A stretch of DNA of 64,000 nucleotides from Loxodes magnus (lineage: Eukaryota > Ciliophora > Karyorelictea > Loxodida > Loxodidae): NCBI GenBank assembly GCA_946699065.1, contig CAMPDV010000307.1:248001-312000 (forward strand), given 5' to 3'. The notes beneath the pieces were generated by a model, which searched no databases, was not told the DNA's origin, and saw only the letters and a list, made by a program, of their open reading frames with translations. The translations under genes were made by a program, and so were the position numbers. Every line of letters begins with the position of its first letter. The stretch's first letter is position 1. Positions 37,001-49,189 of this stretch are shown piece by piece.

Positions 37001-40000
37001 AAGGGATACATTTAGAATGTTTAATATAAAATCTCTAATTATTTTGAAATTAATATAAGATAAAAGTGAAAAGTTATAAAAATAAAATATAGCATTCTAT
37101 TTCAAAAAAATATTTATTAATCTAATTTCAAATATAAATTAATAAAAGGATGCCTACATTCACATTATGCAAACTTTAAGGTTTTTTATCTTGACATAAT
37201 TATTTAATAAGATAAAATAAATATTTAAATTTTATATATGAGAATATGCTTACTATCGAATGAGTTAACTCATATATAAAATTATTTAGCTTTAACTCTT
37301 TATTTTTATAGTTTAATTTTTCTATTATTTTTTCTTATCTTAATAAAATAACTATTATTATACTTTATCTATTTAAATTTTTGAAATAAAAAGAAGAAAT
37401 ATAATGTTCCTAGAAAAATTTAAGTTAAATAAATAGTTGAGTTTGAATAAATTTAAACATTTTACTAGGCAATTTGTATATTGAAGTTTCTTTATTTTAA
37501 GGTTAGTTTTTATACATTATCTATCCGTATTCAGGATAGATATTTAATAGGCTATAAAGAAAAGAAAATTATTTTCTTTAAATAAAAAATAATAAGAATA
37601 TAATAATGTGTTAGAGAAAGCTATATTAGATTTTTCAAGTAATGATTCTTCAAGAAATAATTTAGATATTTTTATTTCTTTTGATAAATTTTATTTATAT
37701 CTAAATGGTGCTAATATAAGTTACTAATTATTAATTTTGATCTGTTCTTTTTAAAAACTTTTCCAACTTTTCCAACTTTAAATTTTAAATTTTGCTATTA
37801 AGAATTTTAAAATTTTTAGTTATATTTTTTAGTTTAAATAATATTTATTAATCCTTTCAGTTCAATCTTTTTAGATTTTTATATAATATTTGATTTATTA
37901 GTCTCTAACTAAATAAAATTCTATTATATTTTTAATTTTTGTTATAAGAATAAAATTTCTATAGCTAGTAGTTTGCTATATTTTTAAATTAGTTTTAACT
38001 AAAATTTGATTGAAAATTTTCTAAACAGAAGAGAAAATTGTTTAACTAGGTAAAGTTAAATGATTAAATTTAAATTTAATGTTTTTATTTATATGGATTT
38101 AGTAAAAGAGAAAGAATCTAAGATTACATCTAATTTTAATAATAATTATTTTTTTAATTTCGTAATATAAAATTATTATTTGACAAAGTACTCTTACTTG
38201 AACATTTAGTTAGCAAGATTATATTAACTAAAAAAGCTATAAGCTTCATTAAATAAATAAAAGCAAAATTATTAAAACGGTATTGTAGCTCCATAAGAAC
38301 ATTTTAGCAGAAAATAAAATAGTTACAAGAAATAGAAACTACATTAAAAATAAGCTTATATTATTAACTAGAATTACTTATTTAAGAATAAATTTAAAAG
38401 CGATTAAGTAGAAAATAATTTATAGAGAAGAAAAAGCTATAAAATTTTAAAAGCATATAATTATTAATAAAGTTTAACTAAATAAATTTATTCATAGATT
38501 TAGCTAAAAAATAAATATAATTAGCTAATTCGCATTCAAAGATAATTGCGAGTTTAATGGTCTAAATTTATTATTTAAGCTTATTCTTAAAAGTTAAAAC
38601 CAACAAATAGATTATATATAAAATTTATTTAATTTTGCAAGTTTAAATAAATAAGTTAAAACTTACATTAAAATTAATAATAATAGAAGAGATTTTACTT
38701 TAAAAATAATTCTAAAATATGCTAAATAAATAAAATGAATAAGCTCATTAATATAAACATTTTTTATAATTTTAAAATAGCTTAGTAATTAGTTTTTCAA
38801 ACTAAGTTTTATTAATATTTTAGTTATAAAAAGAACATAAAATTTATTATTTTAAAGGTCATAAAATATTAATTAAAAATAGGTGAGGCTTTTACAGTTA
38901 TTTAAGTTTTATAGAATGGGGGATTGATTAAAATTAATTCTTAGATATCTAAAACTCATACAAAATTTCGTTATATCAATAATTTTCATTCATCAAAATA
39001 CGATAGAAATTAGATTACTATTAATTAATTATAGCAATGAGTATTTGTATAATTGCTGAAATTGGTTGTTTTTAACCTGTAAAATAAAAAAAATTTAAAG
39101 ATTAAATTTCAAACAAAAAGAATTTTAAATAAGTCGATTATCTACAAACTTAAATAATTGAAGAAAAAGAATTGGTGGTGATTATAGAAAAATATTTATT
39201 TTAAAATTAAAAATAAGAGATAAAAAAGATTTTGCATAATTAATAAAATAATTCGATTAAAAATTAGTAAAATGAAGAAAGAGAATCAGCTTTATAAAAA
39301 GGAAAAATCGAGTTTCTAGATTCTTATTATTGAAGAAAGATGTGATATAACAGAAATAAGCAAAAGAGCATTATAGAATATTAACTAAGTTAAACATTAA
39401 GGAGAATGGAAAAAATAAAAAACATAATCGCTGAACTAAACATTTTTTAGGAGGATTTATAAGAAAAGAGAGATTTATTTGGATTCACTATAAATAAATA
39501 ATTTATCAGTAAAAATAGAATTAAAAAGTTGTTTATATCTATAAAAATTTATTATAGTTAGAAATAAAAATTAAGTATAAATTATTTCTATAACATTTAT
39601 TAGTAGATTTCTTTATAATTTTTATATGTAATTAATAATTATTATAATAATTTAATAATTTATAAATAATATTTTTTAAATTAAGATTAAATAATTTTAT
39701 TTTTCTAAAATATTATTAATTAAAAAATTAAAAATAGAAAAAGTCCAATAATTTAAAAAGATTTAATTTCTATATTAAATATAAAATAAATATTGCATCT
39801 TAAATATTTATTTTTTAAATAAAATGCATTATATCAAAGAAATTAATAAGCAAAATAATTTAGTTTTATTTCTTCTTATTCAAATTTATTTTTAATTTAA
39901 AATAAAATTTATGATAACTTTTACTTTTTTCAATTTAAGCATAATTTAAGATAGTTTTAATAAAATTCTATACAAAATTTAAATTTGTTTTAAATGATTT

Positions 40001-40570
40001 ATTCTTTTAAATGAATTATATAAATAATTTAAAGTAACTATAAAGGATCATATAAGATCATTATTTTTAAGCATTTTATTAGTTTCATATTCTTATTTAA
40101 ATTTAAAATAATTTCAAAAACCATAGCAACATTTTTTGTATGATTACATCATTATCTTTCATAAATTTTTTAAAAGTATTTTATTAATTAAACAGATTAT
40201 TATGAAAAGAATAAATATAATATAAACTAAATATGTAAATATTTTAAAATATAGATAAGGCACTTAAAAATATAAAATAAAATAATCTCAAGCTTATAAA
40301 GGTAAAATCCAAATAATTTCCAAATTAAATTTATAATATAATAGACTTGCTTTAATTACCTTTTTAAAGAATTTAAATATAATAACCTTACAAAATAAAC
40401 AATTTTATAATAGGTTTTTTTTGAGGTAAAAAATTATGTAAAATCATTAACTTAGAACAAAATAATATCGAACTATAAAATTTTATGTTATAAATTAAAG
40501 TTTACCTTATAAAGAATATATAAACACTATTTGGAATAACCAAAAATCTATTAAAAAAATAAAAAAATAA
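31080..40570. other. Long A+T-extreme tract, no gene recognised
   Basis: About 9.5 kb of the lowest-GC sequence in the window, with long A and T runs, short direct repeats and no zinc knuckle, polymerase or repeated element. Open frames such as 39037-39333 are within chance expectation when only TGA stops. It may be structural germline DNA; nothing in it proves a function. Confidence 0.5.
31919..32020 (+). repeat. Direct repeat of about 38 bp
   Basis: The block TGAATTTTAATAAATTATTA with its continuation up to ACAAAATTA occurs at 31919-31956 and again at about 31982-32020, with one mismatch. Confidence 0.7.
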
Positions 40571-41116
40571 ATATAATTAAGAACAATTTTTATACTGTTA
40601 AAATTCAATTTATTAAATATAGCAATCATTTCTTTTAAGAAATAAAAAATAATTTTAGAGAAAGATTTTGCTCACATGAAAAAGGAGCAGAAAAGATTCA
40701 ATATTTCTTTATGAAATAATTTATCTAAAGTTAAACAATGAATTTCAGCAAGGTAAAGTCTGAGCATAGAAAAATTTACTTCAAATAAAAAATTATATTT
40801 GCAAATAAAAAGGAGAATACCGTTCTACACTATATAGATATGATAGACATTTGAATAAAATGGGAATAGCTTTATTTTTTGATATTAAAAAACATAAGCA
40901 AGATAAAATAGGAGAATTATATAAATATAACGTATAAATAAAAAATTCTATCAAAGAAACAGTTAATCAAATTAATAAAACAGCAATTTTTATTTATTTG
41001 CTTTTCATATCATAAAAAACCTTGAAATATTGGAAATTAGATTCATAAATAAGTAACTATTAACTGAAAGTAGCAAGCATACTATAAATAAAATTATCAA
41101 ATCAAAAGATTTCAAA

Positions 41117-41923
41117 TCATATTTATAACTTAAAAGATTCTTTGGTCATAAAGTTAAAGTTAAAAAACTTTGCTGAACCCTTAGTAGTCAGCCATCTGAC
41201 CTATTCTATCAGCTTGTCTCTATTAGTTTGTCTTGAATTCCTACTAGGCTTAGTTAGGCGGTGTAGCACTTCATTAGCGCACCATCCTTTAATATTCTGA
41301 ATAGTCTTCATCTTGCATGTAGCGTTCCTAATTATTTCTCCAGGATTAAGATTTGAATTAAAGAATTTTTTTTTATAAATTTTTCCGCTTTATGTTGGAT
41401 ATATCCTAAATAGTTTTCTAAAAATATCTTATTTATTCTTTCTTTAAATTTCGCTTAGTTAGTACCAGTATTTTCATTGGTGTTATTTATTGCACACGTA
41501 GCATTTTATTCTTCTTTTAAACTATTATTCCTGTAACACTTATTTAATTTAAATTTACTACTTATTTTAAATAAACGTTTACTGTTTATTTTAATTTGAG
41601 GCTTCATTTTCTATTTCCATAGGATCTGATTAATTCTGTTAAAACGAAAATGACGTTACCTGAATTTATTATTAAATTTAAAGAATTCTTTGTTCCAGTT
41701 TGTTTTCTATTTCTTATGATGATTAATATTGTTTCTCAAGTAAAGACGTTATTAGTTTTTCTAATTTTTCTACTTTATCAGTGAGGTATCTATTTTTAAA
41801 CATAAACTCTTTTAATGACTTAGATAATATTTCTATTTGAGTTTGTGTCGGAAGTTTTTTTAGTTCTGGATTTCCAAGTGGTTAATGTTCGTCATATCAA
41901 TCATATTTCTCACTTTCACTCAT
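41117..41923 (-). pseudogene. Gag-like ORF of the inserted family 2 element
   Basis: ATG at 41923, TGA at codon 9 (41897-41899), then the same frame as the 30.3 kb copy up to a region where small indels change the frame. The end (TGA 41117) runs past the element into X1 sequence. The knuckle-like motif and its internal TGA are shared with the 30.3 kb copy, showing both copies came from an element that already carried these TGA codons. Confidence 0.6.
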
Positions 41924-42013
41924 TGTAATTATTTTGCTTTTTATTTTTTAGAGAATTTTCCTGTTTAAATGTTTTGTTCAAAGTTCTGTTATTTCTTAGA
42001 AGCCATTTTATAT
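41145..42013 (-). mobile_element. Gag-like element, family 2, inserted in gene X1
   Basis: Close inverted copy of 30213-31072. The flanks at about 41130 and 42015 join to make the continuous X2 sequence, except for about a dozen bases that may have been lost on insertion. No clear target-site duplication could be seen, because both flanks have changed. Confidence 0.75.
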
Positions 42014-42444
42014 ATATAATAAATGTAGATAAAAATAATCAAATTCAGTACGAAATATCATAATTTCATTAAGATTAATAGCAAATAGATCCTATTTATA
42101 ATCCATAGTAAGACCCTATAGAAATGAATCTATAAAACATAATAAATATAATAATAAAAATATAAAATTTAGCAACAAATAATAAAGAAATTATAAAGAA
42201 TTTACTTTAATAAGGATGTGGAATAGAATATATAATAGTTACACAGAAAAATACGAAGATGATTTAAAAAGATATTAATTTAATGTAGAAGCAAGAAAAA
42301 ATAGAAATTAATTTATACTAAAAAGTATTAAATTTGATGATATAAAATATTTCTAATAAGGAAAGCATAAAATTAATGAATAAAATAAATAATGAACTAA
42401 TAAAAATTAGAGTAGTTATGAAAGATTAAAAAGAGTAAAAATAG

Positions 42445-42950
42445 TTATTGAAAATAATAAAAACTTAATATTTATAAATATAAATATTTATATATGAAAT
42501 ATTTTTTATAATTACTATATATATTATTTTTTAAATGATTTTTATCATATAAATTTTACATGATTGGTAAATTTTTAAAGTATTTTAAAATATCTTAATG
42601 CATTAATAAAACTTATAGTTTTATTTTTAACTTTGAGATAGATATACATTATATTTAAATTATTATATTTTTTATATATTCATTTTCTATTTATATTTGT
42701 CTATTTTTATATTTATTTTTTATTAAATATTACAAAAATTAAAGATAAATAAATATTTAAAATTATTCTAAGATATAATTTTTCAATTTGCTAATATTTT
42801 ATTTTTATTTTTAAAGATATTATCATTTGTAACTTTTATTAAAGTTTTAGTATTAATATTTCCCCTTTAATTTGATAAACTCTTAGGTCTTTTAAAATAA
42901 TATAACTTTAGCTTTTTTTAAATAAATTTAAAAATTACATAAATAAATTA
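42445..42950. other. A+T-rich spacer
   Basis: No gene seen between X1 and the retroelement 5' end motif at 42952. Confidence 0.5.
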
Positions 42951-42951
42951 A

Positions 42952-42990
42952 ATTAAATTAATGTTGCTCCACCATTATTAGATTAACCAC
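42952..42990 (+). repeat. Conserved 5' end motif of a retroelement family
   Basis: ATTAATGTTGCTCCACC followed by ATTATTAGATTAACCA. Near-identical strings occur at 50972-51012 (+) and 59675-59714 (-). At 42.95 and 59.7 kb it lies just upstream of homologous coding sequence, so it is probably the element or transcript 5' end. Confidence 0.65.
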
Positions 42991-43015
42991 AAGTAAATAG
43001 GATATATCTCGAAAA

Positions 43016-43342
43016 ATGGAAACATCTCAGATTGCGTCTCTTACAACTACCAAAGTAGTGATCCCCACATCCTCCAATTCAGCTTTCAGGTTCAATAGCT
43101 CCACAACCGAAGTTCATTCTGTTCAAGATTCCGAAAATAAGCCAAAGCAATGGAAGACATAGTTGATTATGGGTAATTAATTCTCCACTTTGATGAAGCT
43201 ATCCTTTTTTCACCCCTCTATTCATGACTTAAGCTTCTTCAGATGTTCCACCCACTAATGCTTTGGAACCTGCATCTTAATATTTTTTACAATAATTGAT
43301 TAATTTTTGATTTATAAATCTTATAAATAATTGTATAAATGA
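43016..43342 (+). pseudogene. Retroelement N-terminal ORF with the VDYGYL module
   Basis: ATG 43016 opens METSQIASLTTTKVVIPTSS, a Ser/Thr/Asn-rich segment with good codon mix, in a 108-codon frame. Around 43162-43205 another frame gives VDYGQLILHFDEAI, the module also found at 16.3-16.6 kb and 59.5 kb; shortly after, SSDVPPTNALEPAS matches PSEVPPTKAKK at 59.4 kb. A frameshift therefore separates the start from the module. The SL-TTK-V and TS--NS-TT pattern is shared with the 59.6 kb gene, so the protein family is real, but I cannot name it. Confidence 0.55.
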
Positions 43343-43344
43343 AA

Positions 43345-43845
43345 ATAAAATGAATTAATTCATGAGTATTGAAATCTTTAATTAGTTATATATACTTAAA
43401 AGATAGTTAAGCAAGAATTATTTTTATTTTTTATTTTAAAATATGTATATTTTTTAGATAGTTTTTTTTTATTGAGAGTAAAAATAAAAATATAATTCTT
43501 TAAAGAAGAATTAACAAAAAATCAAAGTAGTATCATATTTAAAATTGAATAGCCAGATTTTATGTTTATTAAATTAAATTTTAAGATATAAGAGATCCTA
43601 TTTTATCTAATAGTTATTTTTAAAATTGTTTAATTTACTATTATAAAAAAATTTTCTATATATTAAGCCTGATTAAGTTGATCATATTAAAATAGATTTT
43701 TTATTATATTTTTTCATAATTTAAGTTTCTTTACCAGCATTTTAAAATGATACTGCTTTTAGCATATATAGCAGCATTTTTTCTTTTATTTTATAATAAT
43801 AGGATAAATTAAGTTTAGCAATTATTAAGGATTTTCCCTTCTTCA
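43345..43845. other. A+T-rich spacer
   Basis: No gene seen between the module gene and the minus-strand Gag-like copy. Confidence 0.5.
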
Positions 43846-43849
43846 TGCT

Positions 43850-44640
43850 GGACACCAGATTGTTCCGGTGTTAAAAATAAAGTTTTAAAGGTCTCTCTTT
43901 ATCCTCCCATTGCTCATGTCATTTCCAATTCTATCTTCATTTCTAATCAGATTTTCTCTTGCAAATGAAACCTAATTCATTTAGATATAATCTCTCTCTG
44001 ATTTGTCTCTATTTTATTTGTTTTTTCTTCCTCTGCTGTGCTTGTATTCTTCTTTATTTATTCCAATACTACATCTTGAAATTTTGGAATTTCATGCAGC
44101 GTCTTCGCAAGCGTTTTATCGAATTGCATTAGTAACAATTCTTCACTACTTTTTGTGGTTTAACCCTATACTTCATGTTGGTCTCTTCAATCATCATTGG
44201 ATCTCCCCTTTGTTTGTCTAGCTTCTTTTCTAATTTTTCCAGTCTGTAACTCAGATCAGATTGTTTCTGAAGCTAATTTTAGGATTATTTTATCTAATCT
44301 TAAGATATGTTTCAGAAAGCGTTTAATTCTCTTTCTTTGGACATAAATCTGGATTCTATTCCTTCCGCTAGGTTGAGTTGTTCATAAGCTTCTCATTATC
44401 CTTCCTCAGTTCCTAACCTCTTCCTGGAGGTTCAGTACCACTTTGATGAGCTACTCCATGCTCATCTGGCCAGAAGGATTAAATTCTGACACCTCATGGT
44501 GAAGAGCAGGCTTCATCTCCTTTCTTGGCTTTTCCTTCGATGTAGGAATTATTACGTGAGTCGCTTTCTAGGATTTCTTCTACTCGTCTTATCCTGTTTG
44601 GATTCAGGTTTCCTCTCCAACTTTTGGAGGTGGTGTAGAA
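43850..44640 (-). pseudogene. Gag-like ORF, minus strand (copy 6)
   Basis: Minus-strand frames starting near 44.64 kb read RRVEEILESDSRNNSYIEGK, then MSMEQLIKVVLNLQEEVRN (coiled coil) and, after frame changes, MQFDKTLAKTLHEIPKFQD. Base composition is richer than the surroundings. No intact zinc knuckle was found. The 3' end at 43853-43870 folds as CACCGG/CUGGUG on the minus-strand RNA, where a G-U pair fits only that strand. The plus-strand ORF at 44003-44221 is its antisense shadow. Confidence 0.55.
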
Positions 44641-44649
44641 ACCTCTTTT

Positions 44650-45715
44650 GAATCCTTCTATTTTTTAATTTAAATGTTTTTTTATATTTTATTAATAATA
44701 ATTTATTTAAAAAATTTTTAAGTATAATTCCCTGTTATACATTGATTTTTTAAGTAATTTCTTATTATATTGCTTATTTTACTTACAACCTTTTTTTTGA
44801 TAAATGAAATAAGAAAACTAAAATTAAATATTTAATGAATCTAATTAAGATATTTGCCAATCTCATCCATTTATGATTTTATGTAATTAATTATATCCTC
44901 TATAGATGAAAATTTAAGATATTGCTATTTTTCTATTTTTCTTTATTTATTCTAATTTTCAATCTTTAATCTTATTTTTTTATTTTTTTTTAATGAACTG
45001 ATTATGGAAATGATTTCTGAAGCTATTACCTTTTATATTATTAAGGTTTTATTCAATTAAGCTATATAATTATTTTTATTTTTAAGTATTCCTAGAAAAA
45101 GATCATTTTTTTTCTTAGGTGTCATTTTATTTATATTTTAATTAAAAAAATTTGTATATTTAAAATAATTAATGTTTTTATTTATAGAAAATAGTATCAA
45201 ATTACAATTTAAAATATTTAAAAATAAATAATATTAAATAAAAATAAGAATATAAATAAAATAAATAATTGAAATAATTAAAATTATATACATATAAATT
45301 ATATATTTCTTAAACGAAAGAAAAACATTTTTGTTTGTTATTAAAGCTTAAAATTAAAAAAAACAAAATAAATTTTAAAAAGAGAAGTGAAGTCAAATAT
45401 AATAGGCTAAATTTATATTTTAATTTTGCTTATTAAAGTTTTTATAAAAAATAATTTTAATAAATATAAGTTATTCTAAGATAATTAAAAAATTTATGAA
45501 AGCTAAATTTAATTTTAATTTTTCACATTATTTTTTCTTCCCTCTATTGTTTTGGTATTTACAAACTTTTCAACATACTTTTGAACATTTTAATCCTAGA
45601 GGAGGCTAATTAGCAAATTGGTTTATTGATTATATATTCCAATATTTTGAATAAATTGTTTTTTTAAGTTATATTATCTTATTTATTTTATTTTTTTTAT
45701 TTTCAACTTAAAGAG
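44650..45715. other. A+T-rich spacer
   Basis: No gene seen before the GC-rich coding island. Confidence 0.5.
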
Positions 45716-45721
45716 TTGTGG

Positions 45722-46000
45722 ACTGCAACTTCTTGGAGTTTAACGACCCCAACACTCCCTACATGGGATAGCGGGGATATCCTGTTGCTTTCGATAAGCA
45801 GCTACCAGGGAACTCCATCACTATGGGCAGCCAGGCTTCAAGCCCCTACCAGGAGTGGATAATCAATAGGAAGGCGTTCCCTTGCAAAGGTTGACTTTGA
45901 CCAGGGACTTTCTCAGCAACAGGAAAGGAACTTGTTCCTTGCCATAAAACCAGAAAGTATGATTCAGAAGGTCAATCTCAGCTCCCACCATCTTTTTAAT
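45722..46000 (+). pseudogene. GC-rich coding island, unidentified protein
   Basis: About 280 bases with far higher GC than any other part of the window. One frame reads RVVDCNFLEFNDPNTPYMG, then YPVAFDKQLPGNSITMGS and SPYQEWIINRKAFPC, with C-ending codons for Asn, Phe, Asp, Tyr and Ile, the pattern of strongly expressed ciliate genes. At 45.89 kb it meets TGA, and the +1 frame continues as VDFDQGLSQQQERNLFLAIK and PESMIQKVNLSSHH. A one-base insertion explains this. It is preceded by TTCAACTTAAAG, a possible 3' splice site. It may be an exon of the retroelement starting at 42952, interrupted by copy 6, or an unrelated gene. Not recognised. Confidence 0.5.
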
Positions 46001-46009
46001 TATTATTAT

Positions 46010-46815
46010 CTTATTTATTTATCTATTTTTCTTAATATGGATAATTCTTCTTACCTACTTGAAATTCTTACTAAAATTAAATATTTTCAGTTTTAGGAAA
46101 TATTTATTGCTATATCTCATTTAAATTACAAAAAAGTGATTGACGAACTATATTTTTACTTATTTAGATTTATTACGTGCTAATTCATTATTCCAATTGA
46201 GAGTCATCCCTTTAGTTTATGAAATATCTTTTGATAGACAATATTATAATTTCCATTCTTGCATGAAACTTAAAATTAGCATAAAACCCTTAAGTTTTGA
46301 TTTTATTTATGTCAAATAGTAAATATTAATTAATTTCTAATTGTATAATTTCAACATTCAAAGCTAAAACTATTTATAAAATGCCTAAACAAATTCCTTC
46401 TGCTTTATATCTTATATAAAATGTATTTTGTAGTAAATTTAGAAAAGGAATTTAAGAATAAGTTTGGAAGAGCGCTTTATGTGCTTCTAAATAATTAGCT
46501 GTAAGAATTGTCATTTTGTATAAAACAAAATAATCAGTTTAATTAATATTTTCTGAAGTTTATTATTCTAAAATTAATAAATTTGAATGTTTTCTTATAA
46601 TTTTTATTCTTTTTGAGAATAAAATAAACTTATTAATTTTATCTAAATCTAATATTTCCATTTCTTTTTCTAACTCAGCAATAAACTTGAGTTTTTAAGA
46701 TTTTCTAAAAGAAAAGAAAACTTAACTAGAAGTAGAAGGTTATATAAAATTTTCTAAATAAGAGATTTCAATAGCTATATAAAAACTATAACCATCATTT
46801 TTGTAGTTCTAAAAT
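46010..46815. other. A+T-rich spacer
   Basis: No gene seen downstream of the GC-rich island. Confidence 0.5.
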
Positions 46816-46817
46816 CT

Positions 46818-48732
46818 TCATAATCTTTTTTAAAGTATGTTTTTTAATTCTGAAGATAAAAATTATTAATTCTACTATATTAACTTTTTATAATTGATTC
46901 TTTTAATAGGAATCTACTAAAAAATAATTTAAATTGTATTACAAAATAAAAATAAATAATTGCAGCCTAAAGAAGAACAAAAAATACAAGAAACAAAGGT
47001 CAAGAGTTGAAAGATGAAAAAACGATGTTTGGATTTATTAATATAATTAAAATGAAGTAAGTAATTCATATAAATAACTTAATTTAATTAAAATTTATAT
47101 TAAAGTGATTTCTTCTTCTAAATTGATTCTTTAACTAATTCTTTAATCATTTACTATTTTTTAATTTTATATTTTAATTTTATTTTACTATTCTTAGAAT
47201 TAGTTTTGCTTACTTTATTAGGTATCAATTTACTAAACTTGATCATTTAATTATTAGAAATTATATTACTATAAAATTTAAGAATTTTATGATAAATACC
47301 TTTGATGAGAATTTATTTATAAGAAATATTACTTTAAAATTATTAAGGAATTTTTTAAAACTAATTGAGTTATTTAATAAAATATAAGTTTTATTAATTT
47401 TCTATTTTTATTAATTTTTAATCTTAAATATCGGAAATAGAACTTTTTGTTGGGGTAATGTTAATTTTTTATTCATAGTTTGAATTCTGTTGTATTATAA
47501 AACTACCTTGATTTTCGTTTTGTCCCTTTTAGTAATATTCTGATGTTTATTACTGCTTGAATATATTAATGCTTTATTTTAACGTTTCATTTTCCAAAAT
47601 AAGCTTGCGAATATAATTATCTTTTAACTTAACATCAGTATTTTTTTCTTCTAATCCTTTAAGAATATTTTCATATTTCAACTTTTCCTATTGTTATGAA
47701 TATTCAAGTTTTACCGTTTGATTGTGCAATAGTAAAACTAAATCTTTGCTTTTTTCTAGTTACTGATGAATTAACTAATATTTTATCTTTTAATTTTAAA
47801 TTTCATTCTCAAGTTGTTTAATGTAAGTTTTAGATGTTTTATTTTCAGATTCGGACTGGTATCTTTAAATTTCTGAAACTTCTTTTAGCTAGTTATCCTG
47901 ATTGAAGTTACATTTTAATTTTTATACATAAAATTCATTATTTTTATCACTTATTTCTCTCTAAAACTGTTAATTCTGCCTTTGTAATTAATTTATTATC
48001 TCTTATTTTTCTATTATTAATTTATCATAGTTCTGTTATGATTATTCAAGAGATTGTATCTTGCAAATCAACTAGTTAATTTCAATTTTTTAGTGATAAT
48101 TTTATTCATTTAACTGCTAGTTTTATCCCTATAGTTAGTTTATTTGAATTTACTGTAATTTATTTTCTTTTATCCATTCTTCTTGAACTTATTTTAAGTC
48201 ACTAAGTACTTAATACTAAATTTTATAGAACTTACTCTTTATTAAATAGTTGGAAAATCCCAATTTAAGTTTTAACTTTATTTATAGTTAATAGGTATTT
48301 GCTGCTAAATTTATGAGCTTCACTGAATCTCAAAACTTTAACTTTTCATTTACTGTTGTCCTTTTATTAAATTTAGGGTAAAAGTATTTTAATCTGTAGT
48401 TTTAATATAGCTTTATTCTTAGGAAATATTGTTTTTATCTATCTAAAATTAAAAATTACTCTTGATAATCATTCAATTTTACCCTTTTCATTTCATACTT
48501 TCAAAGCATATTCTAAATTTTCATCGGTTAGTGAATTTATATAAATACAAGAATTAACAGGACATTTGAAAAAATAATTCCTAGGATATTTATCAAATAA
48601 AGGCTAAAACTGCTAAGAAAGTAAAGAATTGGATATGCATTCCTAACACAATTAATGCTTGCAAGTTAGAGTAAATTCAGGGTATTTTGGCTCTTTCTTA
48701 CAATTATTGCAATAAGAAGGTAACTAATACAT
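46818..48732 (-). pseudogene. RING-finger plus coiled-coil protein gene, frame-interrupted
   Basis: From ATG 48732 the minus strand encodes MYQLPSYCNNCKK and a full RING pattern, C-x2-C-x13-C-x-H-x2-C-x2-C-x26-C-x4-C (LTCKHQLCQECISN, then FFKCPVNSC). RING domains of this kind are E3 ubiquitin ligase modules. After YALKV the frame meets TGA codons but stays protein-like (FSEAHKFSSKYLLTINKVK). From about 48.33 kb another frame is TGA-free for 503 codons to 46818, with a long coiled coil (QVQEEWIKENKLQQIQ, SKTYIKQLENEIQNQK, KGLEEKNTDVKLKDNYIRKL) and PTKSSISD. RING plus coiled coil is common in ciliates. Either a frame-broken gene or one with introns; the last 150 codons, less coding-like, may be non-coding. 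Confidence 0.65.
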
Positions 48733-48739
48733 AGGATAT

Positions 48740-49185
48740 ATTGATTATTAAATAAAAAGCTAAATATGAAAATAAAATTTATTAATTAAAATATTTAAAT
48801 TTATTATTTATTTCATTGGAATTATTTATTTTACATCAATTTAAATCAAATAAACATTTATATTTAATAAATTTCATTTTATATTATATCAAATATTTTT
48901 AATGCTTTTTTATTTGAAAAATTTGACAATTTTTATTTAATTTCTTTTAGAAAAATAAAGATAAAAGCTATTACTTTCTATGCTTTATTATAATATAACT
49001 TAAAGATGCAGGTTTTAAAATTGATGTAAGCAAATAAATTTTTTAAATAAAAATTTTTAGCTTTAGTATTATTTTTATAGATAACTTGAATAAAAATAAA
49101 GTTAAATTTTAAAATAATTTAAATGAGTACTTTAAACTATAAAAAATTATGTTGATGCTTAATTTTTGAATTAAAAAAATTTAGA
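48740..49185. other. A+T-rich spacer
   Basis: No gene seen between the RING gene start and the LINE fragment. Confidence 0.5.
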
Positions 49186-49189
49186 TTAT

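Larger units (their letters stand above)
40650..42440 (+). pseudogene. Gene X1, interrupted by an inserted Gag-like element
   Basis: The plus strand at 40650-41130 and again at 42015-42440 is paralogous to X2 on the minus strand at 60059-61012. Shared protein motifs before the break are STLYRYDRHLNKMGIA, FDIKKHKQDKIGELYKYN and IKNSIKETVNQ; after the break the bases matching PIEMNLQTMINIIIKLQ return. The 0.87 kb between is the minus-strand copy of the family 2 Gag-like element, absent from X2. X1 also has its own TGA (GKV-stop-AQKN) where X2 has TAA (Gln), and small indels. X1 is thus dead, by insertion and point change. Confidence 0.75.

Noticed and set aside
39037-39333. 98-codon ciliate-code ORF
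   Set aside because: With TGA as the only stop and this composition, open runs of about 100 codons are common; no motif or repeat supports it.
44003-44221. 72-codon hydrophobic ORF that looks like a membrane protein
   Set aside because: It is the antisense of the coiled-coil Gag-like copy 6 on the minus strand; Lys/Glu codons read backwards give Phe/Leu.
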